Assembly: GCA_002328075.1 (NCBI GenBank)
Contig: DCVT01000012.1
Location: 1-64,000 of the forward strand
Length of the DNA: 64,000 bases
Reading direction: 5' to 3'
Source: Anaerolineales bacterium UBA2181
GTDB lineage: Bacteria > Chloroflexota > Anaerolineae > Promineifilales > UBA4811
Shown: piece by piece, positions 44,199 to 52,206 of the stretch
How positions within the stretch are numbered: the stretch's first letter is position 1
Layout: every line of letters begins with the position of its first letter
The notes under the pieces: generated by a model
The model's input: only the letters and a program-made list of their open reading frames with translations
Databases searched by the model: none
Told to the model about the DNA's origin: nothing
Program-made: the position numbers and the translations under genes

Positions 44199-45074
44199 CT
44201 ATTCCTCTTCATCGGCCGACTCGCCGACCTCTAACTCCGCCGGCACCATCTCCTCGGGCTCAACCGCAAAACCTCGCATCTTTGCCAGGGTCGCCTCACC
44301 CAGATACACTTCGTCGCCTTGCTCATCGGCATAGCGGTCAAAAGATGGAGCCGAGACCGCACCGATCTCCAGCATCTGCAGCTCCTCCTTGCGAGTTGCA
44401 GACCCTTCCAGAACAGCATCTGCCATTTTAGCTGCAATCAACTTGATTGCCCGGATCGCATCGTCGTTGGCCGGGATCACCAAGTCGACGCTCTCTGGGT
44501 TGCAGTTGGTATCAACCATCGCGATGATCGGGATGTTGAGCGTGTTCGCCTCGCGCACAGCGGTATCCTCGCGCATGGTGTCCACCATGAAAAGCAGACT
44601 CGGCAGTCTGGGCATGTCCCGGATGCCACCCAAGCGCTCAGAAAGGCGCTCGATCTTGCGGGTCAGCATCAATGCCTCTTTCTTGGTCACTAACTCGAAC
44701 TCGCCCCGTTCACGGCGGCTCTCCAGGTCTCTCAGGTACTGAATGCGCTCGCGGATCGTGCGCCAGTTAGTCAGAGTACCGCCTTGCCAGCGCTGATTAA
44801 CGTAGGGCATCCCACACCGCGTGGCCTCCGTCTCAATTGCCTCCTGCGCCTGCCGTTTGGTCCCCACAAACAGCAGGATGCCACCCTGGGCAACCGCGTC
44901 GCGAATCATGGCGTAGGCCTCTTCGATTGCGCCGAGGGTCTGCTGCAGATCAATGATGTGAATGCCATTGCGCTCGGTGAAGATGTAGGGCTGCATCTTG
45001 GGATTCCAGCGACGTGCCCGGTGCCCGAAATGCACACCGGTCTCCAAAAGCGCCCGCATAGAAATGACGGCCAT
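44199..45074 (-). CDS. rpsB: Small ribosomal subunit protein uS2
   Basis: A 291-residue S2. It has the typical opening MRALLETGVHFGHRARRWNPKM, followed by YIFTERNGIHIIDLQQT, VGTKRQAQEAI, the RWQGGTLTNW block, LLFMVDT and VDTNCNPESVDLVIPANDDA. A Glu-rich C-terminal extension of about 55 residues is longer than in E. coli. The ATG at 45074 has a perfect AAGGAGG; the open frame to 45116 is not coding. First gene of a seven-gene operon driven by an extended -10 promoter. Confidence 0.97.
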   Translation of the reverse strand: MAVISMRALLETGVHFGHRARRWNPKMQPYIFTERNGIHIIDLQQTLGAIEEAYAMIRDAVAQGGILLFVGTKRQAQEAIETEATRCGMPYVNQRWQGGTLTNWRTIRERIQYLRDLESRRERGEFELVTKKEALMLTRKIERLSERLGGIRDMPRLPSLLFMVDTMREDTAVREANTLNIPIIAMVDTNCNPESVDLVIPANDDAIRAIKLIAAKMADAVLEGSATRKEELQMLEIGAVSAPSFDRYADEQGDEVYLGEATLAKMRGFAVEPEEMVPAELEVGESADEEE

Positions 45075-45179
45075 GAGGTAACCTCCTTTTCTGTTTTGTA
45101 CCTCCGCTTCCTTCACTCCCTACCGGGGCCATCGGCCATCTTTGGCACAGCCGGGCGGGTCCAGAAGCGTGCGAAATAT

Positions 45180-45200
45180 GGCCGGGCAAGACGCCCGGCC
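45180..45200 (-). promoter_or_regulatory. 8-bp GC stem-loop at the 5' end of the rpsB transcript
   Basis: GGCCGGGC and GCCCGGCC pair around a 5-nt loop. On the minus strand it lies between the promoter and rpsB and begins at the predicted +1 (about 45201). It could stabilise the mRNA, take part in S2 autoregulation or end transcription from the MFS gene; no U-tract follows. Confidence 0.5.
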
Positions 45201-45207
45201 TCCAGCC

Positions 45208-45235
45208 AGTATACCAGAAATGCACAGAGTGTAAA
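45208..45235 (-). promoter_or_regulatory. rpsB operon promoter
   Basis: On the minus strand TTTACA (45230-45235), a 16-bp spacer and TATACT (45208-45213) preceded by TGG, an extended -10. It starts 3 bp beyond the stop codon of the MFS gene. Confidence 0.75.
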
Positions 45236-45237
45236 CG

Positions 45238-46383
45238 TCAGCCGGCAGCCAATTGCGGCCGTTTCAGCGTTTGCCAGAGGACTGCCAAGATCACCAGTCC
45301 GACAGCCATGGACCCTCCCGAACCCCGCAGAACCGTCCGCGCGCCAGCGGCATCAAACAGCCAACCGGCGCCCTGGCTGGCCAGCAATGGAGCGATACCG
45401 AACATCACAGCGCTCAAAAGCGACTGCGCGGTGGCCCCCCGGCCGGCTGGCGCATGCTGAGCCACGAACGTCACTCCGGCCGGCCATAGCAGACCCATGC
45501 CGGCACCATTGAGCAGCTGTACCCATTTTGCCAGGTCTGGGTCAACCAAACAGCTGTACTGCCACCAGCCCACTCCCATGAGCGCCATACCTAGGGCAAA
45601 AATCGGCGGCGCACCGTACCGGCGGATCAACCGCCCGCTGTAGAGCATCAGGGGGACCTCAGCCATAGCGCCGATGGCCGAGACCCTACCCATCAGGCTC
45701 GGCTCAGCGCCCAGCTCACCCAGGAAAACGTACACAAAGTAATACCCGGCGCTGATTCCCACGGCCGCGACCCCCGCTACCAGAAGAAAGCCCAACAACG
45801 CACGATCCTTGACCACCGCCAACCCCCATCCGCCCTTTCGAGGCGGAGGAGGAGGCTCTCGGTCAACCAATTGCCCGGTGACGGCCAACCCGACCAGCAT
45901 CACCACCGCATAGGCGGGAAAGATGGATTGCAGGGAGAACCGCCCGCCCAGCCAACCCAGCAACAGCCCGCCCAGCGCAAACCCGATCGAGCCGAACAAT
46001 CGGACCCGGCCATAGGCTCCCCCTCGCTCGGCCACGTGGCTAGCAATGACTCCATCTCCCAACGGCACAATGGCCACCTGGAAAAGGGTGAAAAACGCCA
46101 CCGCCAGCAGAATCAGGCCGATCTGTGCAGGAAGGCCGATGAGCACCACGCTCATGCCCGCTCCCGCCATGGCCCAGCGGAGCAAACGTAAGCGAGAGCC
46201 CTGGGCATCGGCGGCTATTGCCCAAACTGGCGCCACCAACAGGGTAAGAAGCGGGGCCACTGCCGCCAGCAACCCAATCTGCTGGCCACCGAGTCCCCGC
46301 TCCTGCACGAAATAGACGTTGATGAAGGGAAGGTAGATGCCGTAGGCCGCCTGAGTAAACAGGTAGAAAAGGCAGGCCCTCAC
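45238..46383 (-). CDS. MFS transporter (MFS_1_like group)
   Basis: A 381-residue transporter with about twelve helices. The N-terminal half has the FxxAxYGxYLPFxxVYF-type first helix and a YGRVRLFGSIGFALGGLLLG segment that I associate with the phenylpropionate/nucleoside-permease-like subgroup. A proline-rich loop precedes helix 7. The start is GTG, 5 nt after the stop codon of the MmgE/PrpD gene, so it is the last gene of the tricarboxylate-type operon and a plausible uptake or export system for its carboxylic acid. No substrate-defining residues can be read from the sequence. Confidence 0.8.
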   Translation of the reverse strand: MRACLFYLFTQAAYGIYLPFINVYFVQERGLGGQQIGLLAAVAPLLTLLVAPVWAIAADAQGSRLRLLRWAMAGAGMSVVLIGLPAQIGLILLAVAFFTLFQVAIVPLGDGVIASHVAERGGAYGRVRLFGSIGFALGGLLLGWLGGRFSLQSIFPAYAVVMLVGLAVTGQLVDREPPPPPRKGGWGLAVVKDRALLGFLLVAGVAAVGISAGYYFVYVFLGELGAEPSLMGRVSAIGAMAEVPLMLYSGRLIRRYGAPPIFALGMALMGVGWWQYSCLVDPDLAKWVQLLNGAGMGLLWPAGVTFVAQHAPAGRGATAQSLLSAVMFGIAPLLASQGAGWLFDAAGARTVLRGSGGSMAVGLVILAVLWQTLKRPQLAAG

Positions 46384-46388
46384 GTGCC

Positions 46389-47762
46389 CTAGTCCTTGAC
46401 TAACAGGCGAATATAGTCGCCGATGTCCTGGATGGTCTCCAGCACCCAGGTGGCGTGGATGATTTTGTCCTGACGCTCCTGGCTCACGACGCCACTTGCG
46501 TTGGCGTGGAACTTGGCCACGAGCTCTTCATCCGACATTGGGTTCTCCGGGCTCCCTTTGGCATGGTCTACCGTTTCGGAAAACGTCCGCCCGTCCACAG
46601 TGGTTAACGTGCCGATCGCTCGTTTCACGCCCGGGAAGAGGGCATCGATCTCCCGGTTGGCTACCACCTTGATCTTGGGCAAAAGAGCGCGTATTCGCGG
46701 ATCGAACAGCTTTTTCTCCTCGAACGAGGTGGGCCATACGCCACCGTCGGCCGCCGCGGCCGCGATGCAGTAGGGTAGGCTGTGATCGGCCGTTTCCTTG
46801 GTCCGAGGGTCGTATTTGCTCGGATCCGACAGAATGTCTGCGCCGCGTGTGGTGGTCTGAATGTGAATCTGAGCCAGTTCTTCCGCTGCCAGGCCGTGTT
46901 TTTGCATGATGTTCAAGACGGCCGAAATCGGTTGATGCGTGAGCGCCTCGGTGGGGAACGCCTTGTAGCCACATTGAGTGATGAGGAACCTTTCGCCCAG
47001 CCCGTCCAACAACACTTCCGGCCTGAGTTCGACGTTCTGAATAACCTGCTGAAAGCCTTCCTTGCCCTCGATGACATGAACTGGCCCAGTGTATCCTTCT
47101 CGGGCCATCAACGCCGCCAGCACACCCGCCTGGGTGGCCAACGGGTCGGCCGTGTTCTTCATGTTGGTCAGGTGACCAGCGACCACACCGCCCAACGTGA
47201 AATGACTGCTACCGCTGATGCCGGCCGCCGCCACCATCTGATCCACCGTCAGATCGTACAGCCGCCCGGCGACAAACGGACTCACAAACTGGGTAAGGGT
47301 GGCATGGTGCCAACCCACCTCTCGCACACCGGGAAAACACGCCAGGCACCATCGCAACGCCAACTCGTAGGCGATCACGATGCCTACCAACGCGTCCTTT
47401 CCGCCTTTCGCCATGGCTTCGGCCGGAGAGATGGCGCCAAAAATGATGTCCGATGGGTGACTGGGATCCTGTTCCCAATAGATGTCGTTGTAATCCAGCG
47501 CCCGCACCAAAAGGCTGTTCATCAAAGCCGCATTGGGGGCGTTGGTCCTGGCGCCGGTTCCAATCAAGGTCGCTTCTGGGGTGCCTCCGACCTTGTCGAT
47601 AAAGCGATACATTGCCCCCATGTCCTCGGTATCCACGGCCGCAAGCGCGCACCCCACGCTGTCCAGGAGGAAGCGCTTGGCCTCCCTCACCGAATCGGGC
47701 GGGATGCTCTCGTATTGGAGGTTGGCCGCAAACTCGGCCATCGTGCCGGTAATGCTTTTCAT
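46389..47762 (-). CDS. MmgE/PrpD family protein
   Basis: 457 residues of the 2-methylcitrate dehydratase / cis-aconitate decarboxylase / iminodisuccinate epimerase superfamily. The all-helical N-terminal domain contains KRFLLDSVGCALAA and the ALDYNDIY motif (Asp and Asn usually line the active site) with HPSDIIFGA following. A GSSHFTLGGVVAGHLTNMKNTADPLA block and the lid domain after about 270 (CGYKAFPTEALTHQPI) complete the family pattern. I chose the ATG at 47762, spaced 7 nt from AAGGAG; another ATG lies two codons upstream. In this operon a (methyl)citrate- or aconitate-like substrate is likely. The exact reaction cannot be decided. Confidence 0.85.
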   Translation of the reverse strand: MKSITGTMAEFAANLQYESIPPDSVREAKRFLLDSVGCALAAVDTEDMGAMYRFIDKVGGTPEATLIGTGARTNAPNAALMNSLLVRALDYNDIYWEQDPSHPSDIIFGAISPAEAMAKGGKDALVGIVIAYELALRWCLACFPGVREVGWHHATLTQFVSPFVAGRLYDLTVDQMVAAAGISGSSHFTLGGVVAGHLTNMKNTADPLATQAGVLAALMAREGYTGPVHVIEGKEGFQQVIQNVELRPEVLLDGLGERFLITQCGYKAFPTEALTHQPISAVLNIMQKHGLAAEELAQIHIQTTTRGADILSDPSKYDPRTKETADHSLPYCIAAAAADGGVWPTSFEEKKLFDPRIRALLPKIKVVANREIDALFPGVKRAIGTLTTVDGRTFSETVDHAKGSPENPMSDEELVAKFHANASGVVSQERQDKIIHATWVLETIQDIGDYIRLLVKD

Positions 47763-47846
47763 GGTCATTCTCCTTGACACAGCATGGCGCCGGACCATTC
47801 ACTCCGGCGCCAACAGGCCATTGCGACACGGCTGGGCGGGCAACCT

Positions 47847-48938
47847 TTACAATTCCGCCGCCACTGCCTGCGCCATCTCCAGCGTGGTGTGACTGCCACC
47901 CATATCATAGGTGCGGACCTTGCCCTCGGCTATCACCTGGGCAACCGCGCCCTCGAGTTGGGCCGCCATTTCCGTCTCACCCAACCAGTCCAGCATCATC
48001 TTGGCTGCCAGTATGGTAGCCAGAGGGTTGACCTTGTACATTCCGGCGTATTTGGGAGCAGACCCATGCGTGGGCTCAAACACGGCGTAATGGCTGCCGA
48101 TGTTTCCGCTGCATCCAAATCCCAGGCCGCCCACCATCTGAGCACACAAATCCGATATCACGTCGCCAAAGAGATTGGTGGTAACCACCACCTGGTAGTT
48201 CAGCGGGTTCTTGAGCAACCACATACCCATCGCGTCGACGTTGGCATCGTCAAATTCGATTTCTGGGTACTCAGCCGCCACCTTGCGCGCAACTGACATG
48301 AACACGCCGTCGGTCTGCCGCAGCACATTGCCCTTGTGAACCGCGGTCACCTTGGTGCGCCCATGCTGACTGGCATGGTCGAACGCCGCCCGTACGATGC
48401 GTTCCGAACTGCCTGGTGTGATGGAACGCAAGGAGATAGCAGCGTCGCGCGGCACCTTTTCCATGGCCTTGACGGTGTAAAACTCTTCCGGAACGCGGCC
48501 GAATTCGACGCCAATGTACATCCCCTCGGTGTTTTCGCGAAAGACCACCAAATCAATCCCGGGGCGGTAGTTCAGCGGATTTCCGGGATACGCCTTGCAC
48601 GGGCGCAGGCAGATGTACAGGTCCAGCAATTGACGCAAGCCCACAATCGGGCTGCGATACGTGTACCCCTTGCCGCGCAGCTCCGGAACCAGTTCCAGGT
48701 CCGCCCTGTCCGTTCCCTTGGACGTTATGGCACCAAACAGAGCACAGTCGGTCCGTTTGAACACATCAAGGGTCCTTTGGGGCAACGGATTGCCTTCCCG
48801 GCACCAGAACTCCCAACCGATGTCGGCCGGAATGTACTCGGCATCGAGCGCGATGCGATCGAGCACGATCTTGGCCGCCTCCATCACGTCGTTGCCTACG
48901 CCGTCACCCGGCATCCACGCTATTGTGTATTTTGCCAT
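47847..48938 (-). CDS. Isocitrate/isopropylmalate dehydrogenase family protein, isocitrate-DH-like
   Basis: A 363-residue beta-decarboxylating dehydrogenase. The family regions are all present: GDGVGNDV near the N-terminus, the substrate loop RSPIVGLRQLLDLYICLRP, FRENTEGMYIG, VHKGNVL and the metal-binding DANVDAM with DVISDLCAQ. LDLYICLRP is exactly the E. coli isocitrate dehydrogenase sequence, whereas SPIVxLR recalls homoisocitrate dehydrogenases. The cofactor loop reads HGSAPKYAG, and the Lys-Tyr pair corresponds to the NADP-selecting Lys344/Tyr345 of E. coli Icd. AGGAG precedes the ATG. Isocitrate or a homologue is the probable substrate, in line with the CoA ligase, lyase and hydro-lyase genes upstream. 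Confidence 0.85.
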   Translation of the reverse strand: MAKYTIAWMPGDGVGNDVMEAAKIVLDRIALDAEYIPADIGWEFWCREGNPLPQRTLDVFKRTDCALFGAITSKGTDRADLELVPELRGKGYTYRSPIVGLRQLLDLYICLRPCKAYPGNPLNYRPGIDLVVFRENTEGMYIGVEFGRVPEEFYTVKAMEKVPRDAAISLRSITPGSSERIVRAAFDHASQHGRTKVTAVHKGNVLRQTDGVFMSVARKVAAEYPEIEFDDANVDAMGMWLLKNPLNYQVVVTTNLFGDVISDLCAQMVGGLGFGCSGNIGSHYAVFEPTHGSAPKYAGMYKVNPLATILAAKMMLDWLGETEMAAQLEGAVAQVIAEGKVRTYDMGGSHTTLEMAQAVAAEL

Positions 48939-49047
48939 CTGATCTCCTGTTTTACTCTGACTGAATCAACTGCGGTCCAGATCATCCGTGCCAGCGAGCA
49001 CGGAGCAAACGCAAACCACGAAACAACTCGTCACGGGGAACACCGAG

Positions 49048-49797
49048 TCAGACCGCTGACGATAGGGCACACGGGCCGGTAGAGCATTTACCGCAGACAT
49101 CGGCCGTTCCCAATGCCTCGAACTCTCGGGCAACTTGCTGCAACCATGTCCAGCAAGCTTGCTTATCCATGGCGCCGGACACGCTCAGTGCTGACGCCGG
49201 GCAAGCATGAATGCACTCCAGGCAACTGCCAGCATCAAGATATCGGCATCGCTGGCGGGCCACAGCCTCCACAATCGGCAACGGAGCGTCGGTCACCACG
49301 CTGCCAAACCGGCCGGCGCACCCCGAGTCTGTGATCACCATCTGATGCAGACCAAAACTGCCCAAACCGGCAATTACGGCGACGCTCTTGTGCGACCAAC
49401 CACTGGCCAGTGAGACCGGGTCAAAGTTGTGCGTCGGCGCCTCGGCCGCCGCACGCACGCCCCGTTCGGCCAGCCTCTGAATGAGACTGTCGGCTAGCCT
49501 CACCAGGAGCGCGTTGGTCTCCACATACGCCAACGCCCACTCTCGGGCAACTCGGAGGGGTCTCTGGGAGTTTGCCTCCACCACCTCCGGTGCAAAAGGA
49601 ACAAAATAGGCGACGACCGATCTGGCACCGGCCAGCAGATCCGCCGGCAACCAGTGCCCTGGATTGGTAGCTCGCAGGTGTCGAAAGCCCGGATCATCAA
49701 CCCGTGCAAAGCCGATCAACGGGTCCCGGTAACGGGTCACCGTGCGCGCCTGGGCAACGCCTGAGCGCACTGTCTCGGCGATGAGATCAGCTAGCAT
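49048..49797 (-). CDS. QueG-like 4Fe-4S protein of unknown role
   Basis: A 249-residue protein resembling the C-terminal part of epoxyqueuosine reductase and related double-cluster ferredoxin-domain proteins. It has an N-terminal domain with ARSVVAYFVPFAP, a GLGSFGLHQMVITDSGCAGRFGSV segment as in QueG, and cysteines at CRY, CLECIHACP and CGKCSTGPC able to hold two clusters. It is much shorter than QueG (about 380 residues), and the operon has nothing to do with tRNA modification. Similar stand-alone proteins occur near corrinoid enzymes and reductive activators. Its place between leuD-like and icd-like genes suggests an electron-transfer or cluster-maintenance job for the neighbouring Fe-S hydro-lyase. 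Confidence 0.7.
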   Translation of the reverse strand: MLADLIAETVRSGVAQARTVTRYRDPLIGFARVDDPGFRHLRATNPGHWLPADLLAGARSVVAYFVPFAPEVVEANSQRPLRVAREWALAYVETNALLVRLADSLIQRLAERGVRAAAEAPTHNFDPVSLASGWSHKSVAVIAGLGSFGLHQMVITDSGCAGRFGSVVTDAPLPIVEAVARQRCRYLDAGSCLECIHACPASALSVSGAMDKQACWTWLQQVAREFEALGTADVCGKCSTGPCALSSAV

Positions 49798-49828
49798 GGC
49801 CGGGTTGCGCCGCAGTTCCGAACCTGAC

Positions 49829-50323
49829 TCATGCCAATCCCAGCTTCTTCCGCGTATAGGGAATCAGGCCTCCGGCCTCCATCATGGCCAATGCCATCGA
49901 AGGCAACGGAGGGAAGTGATAGGTACCGGACCCAACGCGAATCTCGCCCGCCTCCAGGTCCACTTCAACCTCTTCACCTTCCTGGAGCGCGTCCACGGCC
50001 TCAGCGCAGGCCAGAGCCGGCAAGGCATTGTTGATGCAGTTGCGGTAATAGATGCGGCCAAAGCTCTTGGCCACAATGGCGCCAACGCCGGCCATTTTCA
50101 GGCAGGTCACTGCCTGCTCCCGGCTGCTGCCGCAACCAAAGTTGGCTCCCCCAACCACCACATCGCCCGGCCGCACCTGTTCGGCGAATCGTGGATCCAG
50201 GTCCTCCATGGCATATTGCGCCATCTGGGCTGGATCGCTCACCGTGTACGTATATTTGCCCGGAAAGATCACGTCGGTGTTGACATTGTCGCCGTATTTC
50301 CAGACACGCCCTTTGAACGCCAT
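49829..50323 (-). CDS. 3-isopropylmalate dehydratase-like small subunit
   Basis: A 164-residue swivel subunit of the LeuD/HacB type. The active-site motifs are DNVNTDVIFPGKY near residue 12 and GGANFGCGSSREQA near 58. AAGGGG precedes the ATG. It lies 15 nt after the matching large subunit. The specificity loop that separates isopropylmalate, homoaconitate, 2-methylmalate and aconitate substrates (between NTD and about residue 30) reads FPGKYTYTVSDP and matches none I can name. No leuA or leuB is nearby, so leucine biosynthesis is not the obvious role; isomerisation of citrate or a homologue fits the operon better. Confidence 0.85.
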   Translation of the reverse strand: MAFKGRVWKYGDNVNTDVIFPGKYTYTVSDPAQMAQYAMEDLDPRFAEQVRPGDVVVGGANFGCGSSREQAVTCLKMAGVGAIVAKSFGRIYYRNCINNALPALACAEAVDALQEGEEVEVDLEAGEIRVGSGTYHFPPLPSMALAMMEAGGLIPYTRKKLGLA

Positions 50324-50338
50324 CTCGCGATCCCCTTT

Positions 50339-51592
50339 CTACAGGTCAGCCGGGTGAGCGATCTTGCCCGCCACAGCGCTGGCAGCTACCACCAGAGGGC
50401 TCGCCAGGTAGACCTGGCTGTCCTTGGTACCCATCCGTCCCTGGAAATTGCGGTTGGCGGTGCTGATGCTCACTTCACCGACTGCTGGGACGCCTAGATG
50501 ATTGCCCATACAAGGACCGCACCCGGGACTCTCCACCATCCCGCCGGCCTCGACAAAGGTCTGAAGGTAACCGGCACGCAAGGCTTGCAGGTACACCTCC
50601 CGGCTGGCCGGGATGACCACCAGCCGCGTTCCTGGAGCCACGTGGCGCCCCTTCAGAACGCCGGCCGCGGCCGCCAGGTCTTCCAATCGCCCGTTGGTGC
50701 AGGTTCCGATGAATGCCTGATCAACGCGAGTCCCCGCAACCTGGGCGACCGGAGCCACATTGTCCACGCTGTGCGGTCGCGCAACCATCGGACGGATGTC
50801 AGAAGCGTCATAGACCAGGTCCACCTCGTATCTCGCATCCGCATCGGGAAGAACCACGGCAAAAGGACGTTGAGCGCGTGCCTGGAGGTAGTCCAGCACC
50901 TTCTGATCCGGCGGTAGAAAGCTGTTCTTGGCGCCCATTTCGGCCATGATGTTGGGCAATGTGGCACGTGCGCTAAGGTCCAGCGCTGCGATCGCCTCGC
51001 CCTGCCACTCCACCGACATGTAGAGGGCGCCGTCCGCGCCCAGGTCACCGATGACCTGCAACGCAAGGTCTTTTGACATAACACCTTCCGGCAACTGACC
51101 GGTGACAGTGATGCGCATGCTCTCTGGGACCCGCAACCAGAGAGCGCCGGTGGCCCAGATGGACGCCATTTCTGAACGACCGATGCCTGCCGCCAAGGCG
51201 CCCATCACGCCGGCATGGGGTGTGTGGCTGTCCGAACCCAAGACCACCTCACCGGGCAGGGCCAGACCCTTTTCCACCAGAATCTGATGACATATCCCCT
51301 CACCGACGTCGTAGAAATGCGTGATGCCCTGCTCCTTCACCAGTTGCCGGATGATGCGGTGGTTCTCCGCGTGGTTTGTGCTGGGGGCAGGGGTGGCATG
51401 GTCCAGGATGATCACCACCGTCTCCGGTCGGGCAAGACTCGGGACGCCGATCTTTTTAAAGATGCCATATATTGCAGCCGCATTGTCGTGGCTCAGAGCG
51501 ACATCTGGGCTGATCTCCACAATCTGACCGGGCACCACCCGGTCAAGGCCGGCCTTGCTGGCCAACACCTTTTCGGCAAATGTCATGCCCAT
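50339..51592 (-). CDS. Aconitase/3-isopropylmalate dehydratase-like large subunit
   Basis: 417 residues, the length of the archaeal/HacA-like LeuC2 type rather than the about 465-residue bacterial LeuC. The [4Fe-4S] ligand cysteines are in IGTCTNGR and SPGCGPCMG; substrate motifs include DHATPAPSTNHAENH, GSDSHTPHAGVMGALAAGIG and NRNFQGRMG. The ATG at 51592 has GAGGT 8 nt upstream; the frame is open to 51766 inside the HD gene. With the small subunit it should catalyse a stereospecific dehydration/rehydration (citrate to isocitrate type). It lies 11 nt after the HD gene. Confidence 0.87.
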   Translation of the reverse strand: MGMTFAEKVLASKAGLDRVVPGQIVEISPDVALSHDNAAAIYGIFKKIGVPSLARPETVVIILDHATPAPSTNHAENHRIIRQLVKEQGITHFYDVGEGICHQILVEKGLALPGEVVLGSDSHTPHAGVMGALAAGIGRSEMASIWATGALWLRVPESMRITVTGQLPEGVMSKDLALQVIGDLGADGALYMSVEWQGEAIAALDLSARATLPNIMAEMGAKNSFLPPDQKVLDYLQARAQRPFAVVLPDADARYEVDLVYDASDIRPMVARPHSVDNVAPVAQVAGTRVDQAFIGTCTNGRLEDLAAAAGVLKGRHVAPGTRLVVIPASREVYLQALRAGYLQTFVEAGGMVESPGCGPCMGNHLGVPAVGEVSISTANRNFQGRMGTKDSQVYLASPLVVAASAVAGKIAHPADL

Positions 51593-51603
51593 ATCAGCTA
51601 ACC

Positions 51604-52143
51604 TCACTTGAATTTGACCAACTCGAAATCGGTAAAGTCCATGTGGTGGAAAATGATGGACTCCGGCCGGCGTTTGAATTTGTCGCCCTCCCACGAGTGC
51701 GTGGCAATGACGTGCATGACACCCTCCGGAATTCCATACTTCCAGCAATACCCTACCGCCGACCACGGATGCCGTAGGTAGGTGTACAACTCGCTAAACT
51801 CGATGCCGCCCGCCGGTTTTTTCCGGAACTCGAGCAACTTGCCCACATCAGCCAGCAGCGCTCCGGCCACCAGATGGTCGTGGTTAATCCGGTCGCGGAC
51901 GCGCTCGCCGTACGCCTCCAACAGAACCCGCTCGGTTGCCAGACAGAGACGAGCTACCGTACGCACATGTTCAATAAAGGTGACGTTCACATCGTCGGCC
52001 AACAAGGTAAAGGGAATGGCGTTCACCTCCTCAGCCGTCCAACCGCCGGTGGTCATGGCATCCTCCCAAATGAGGATGGTCTTTTCCCGCAGATCGGCAT
52101 CGCCGATTTCGTTGATTTCTGGCAACAACTCTAAGATATTCAT
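51604..52143 (-). CDS. HD-domain protein with altered metal motif
   Basis: A 179-residue protein with an HD-type helical core. Residues His59, His125, His149 and Asp154 are placed as in HD phosphohydrolases, but the eponymous pair reads Ala98-Asp99 in ALLADVGK instead of HD. One metal ligand is therefore missing and catalysis may be lost or changed. GGAG lies upstream of the ATG. The C-terminus is polar with an unusual FHHMDFTDFE stretch. It is embedded in the operon between the lyase-like gene and the LeuC-like gene (11 nt gap), so it is unlikely to be incidental. A regulatory or small-molecule-binding role is my guess; I do not recognise a characterised homologue. Confidence 0.7.
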   Translation of the reverse strand: MNILELLPEINEIGDADLREKTILIWEDAMTTGGWTAEEVNAIPFTLLADDVNVTFIEHVRTVARLCLATERVLLEAYGERVRDRINHDHLVAGALLADVGKLLEFRKKPAGGIEFSELYTYLRHPWSAVGYCWKYGIPEGVMHVIATHSWEGDKFKRRPESIIFHHMDFTDFELVKFK

Positions 52144-52206
52144 TTCACTCCGTCGTCGATTCTGTTTTCCACGCGCAGCGAGCAGCCAAGCCTGCCAGGC
52201 CGCGCC

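Noticed and set aside
47847..51592. Leucine biosynthesis cluster (leuB, leuC, leuD)
   Set aside because: No leuA or other branched-chain gene is present, the dehydrogenase is isocitrate-DH-like, the large subunit is the short HacA/LeuC2 type, and the neighbours are CoA-ligase and lyase genes.
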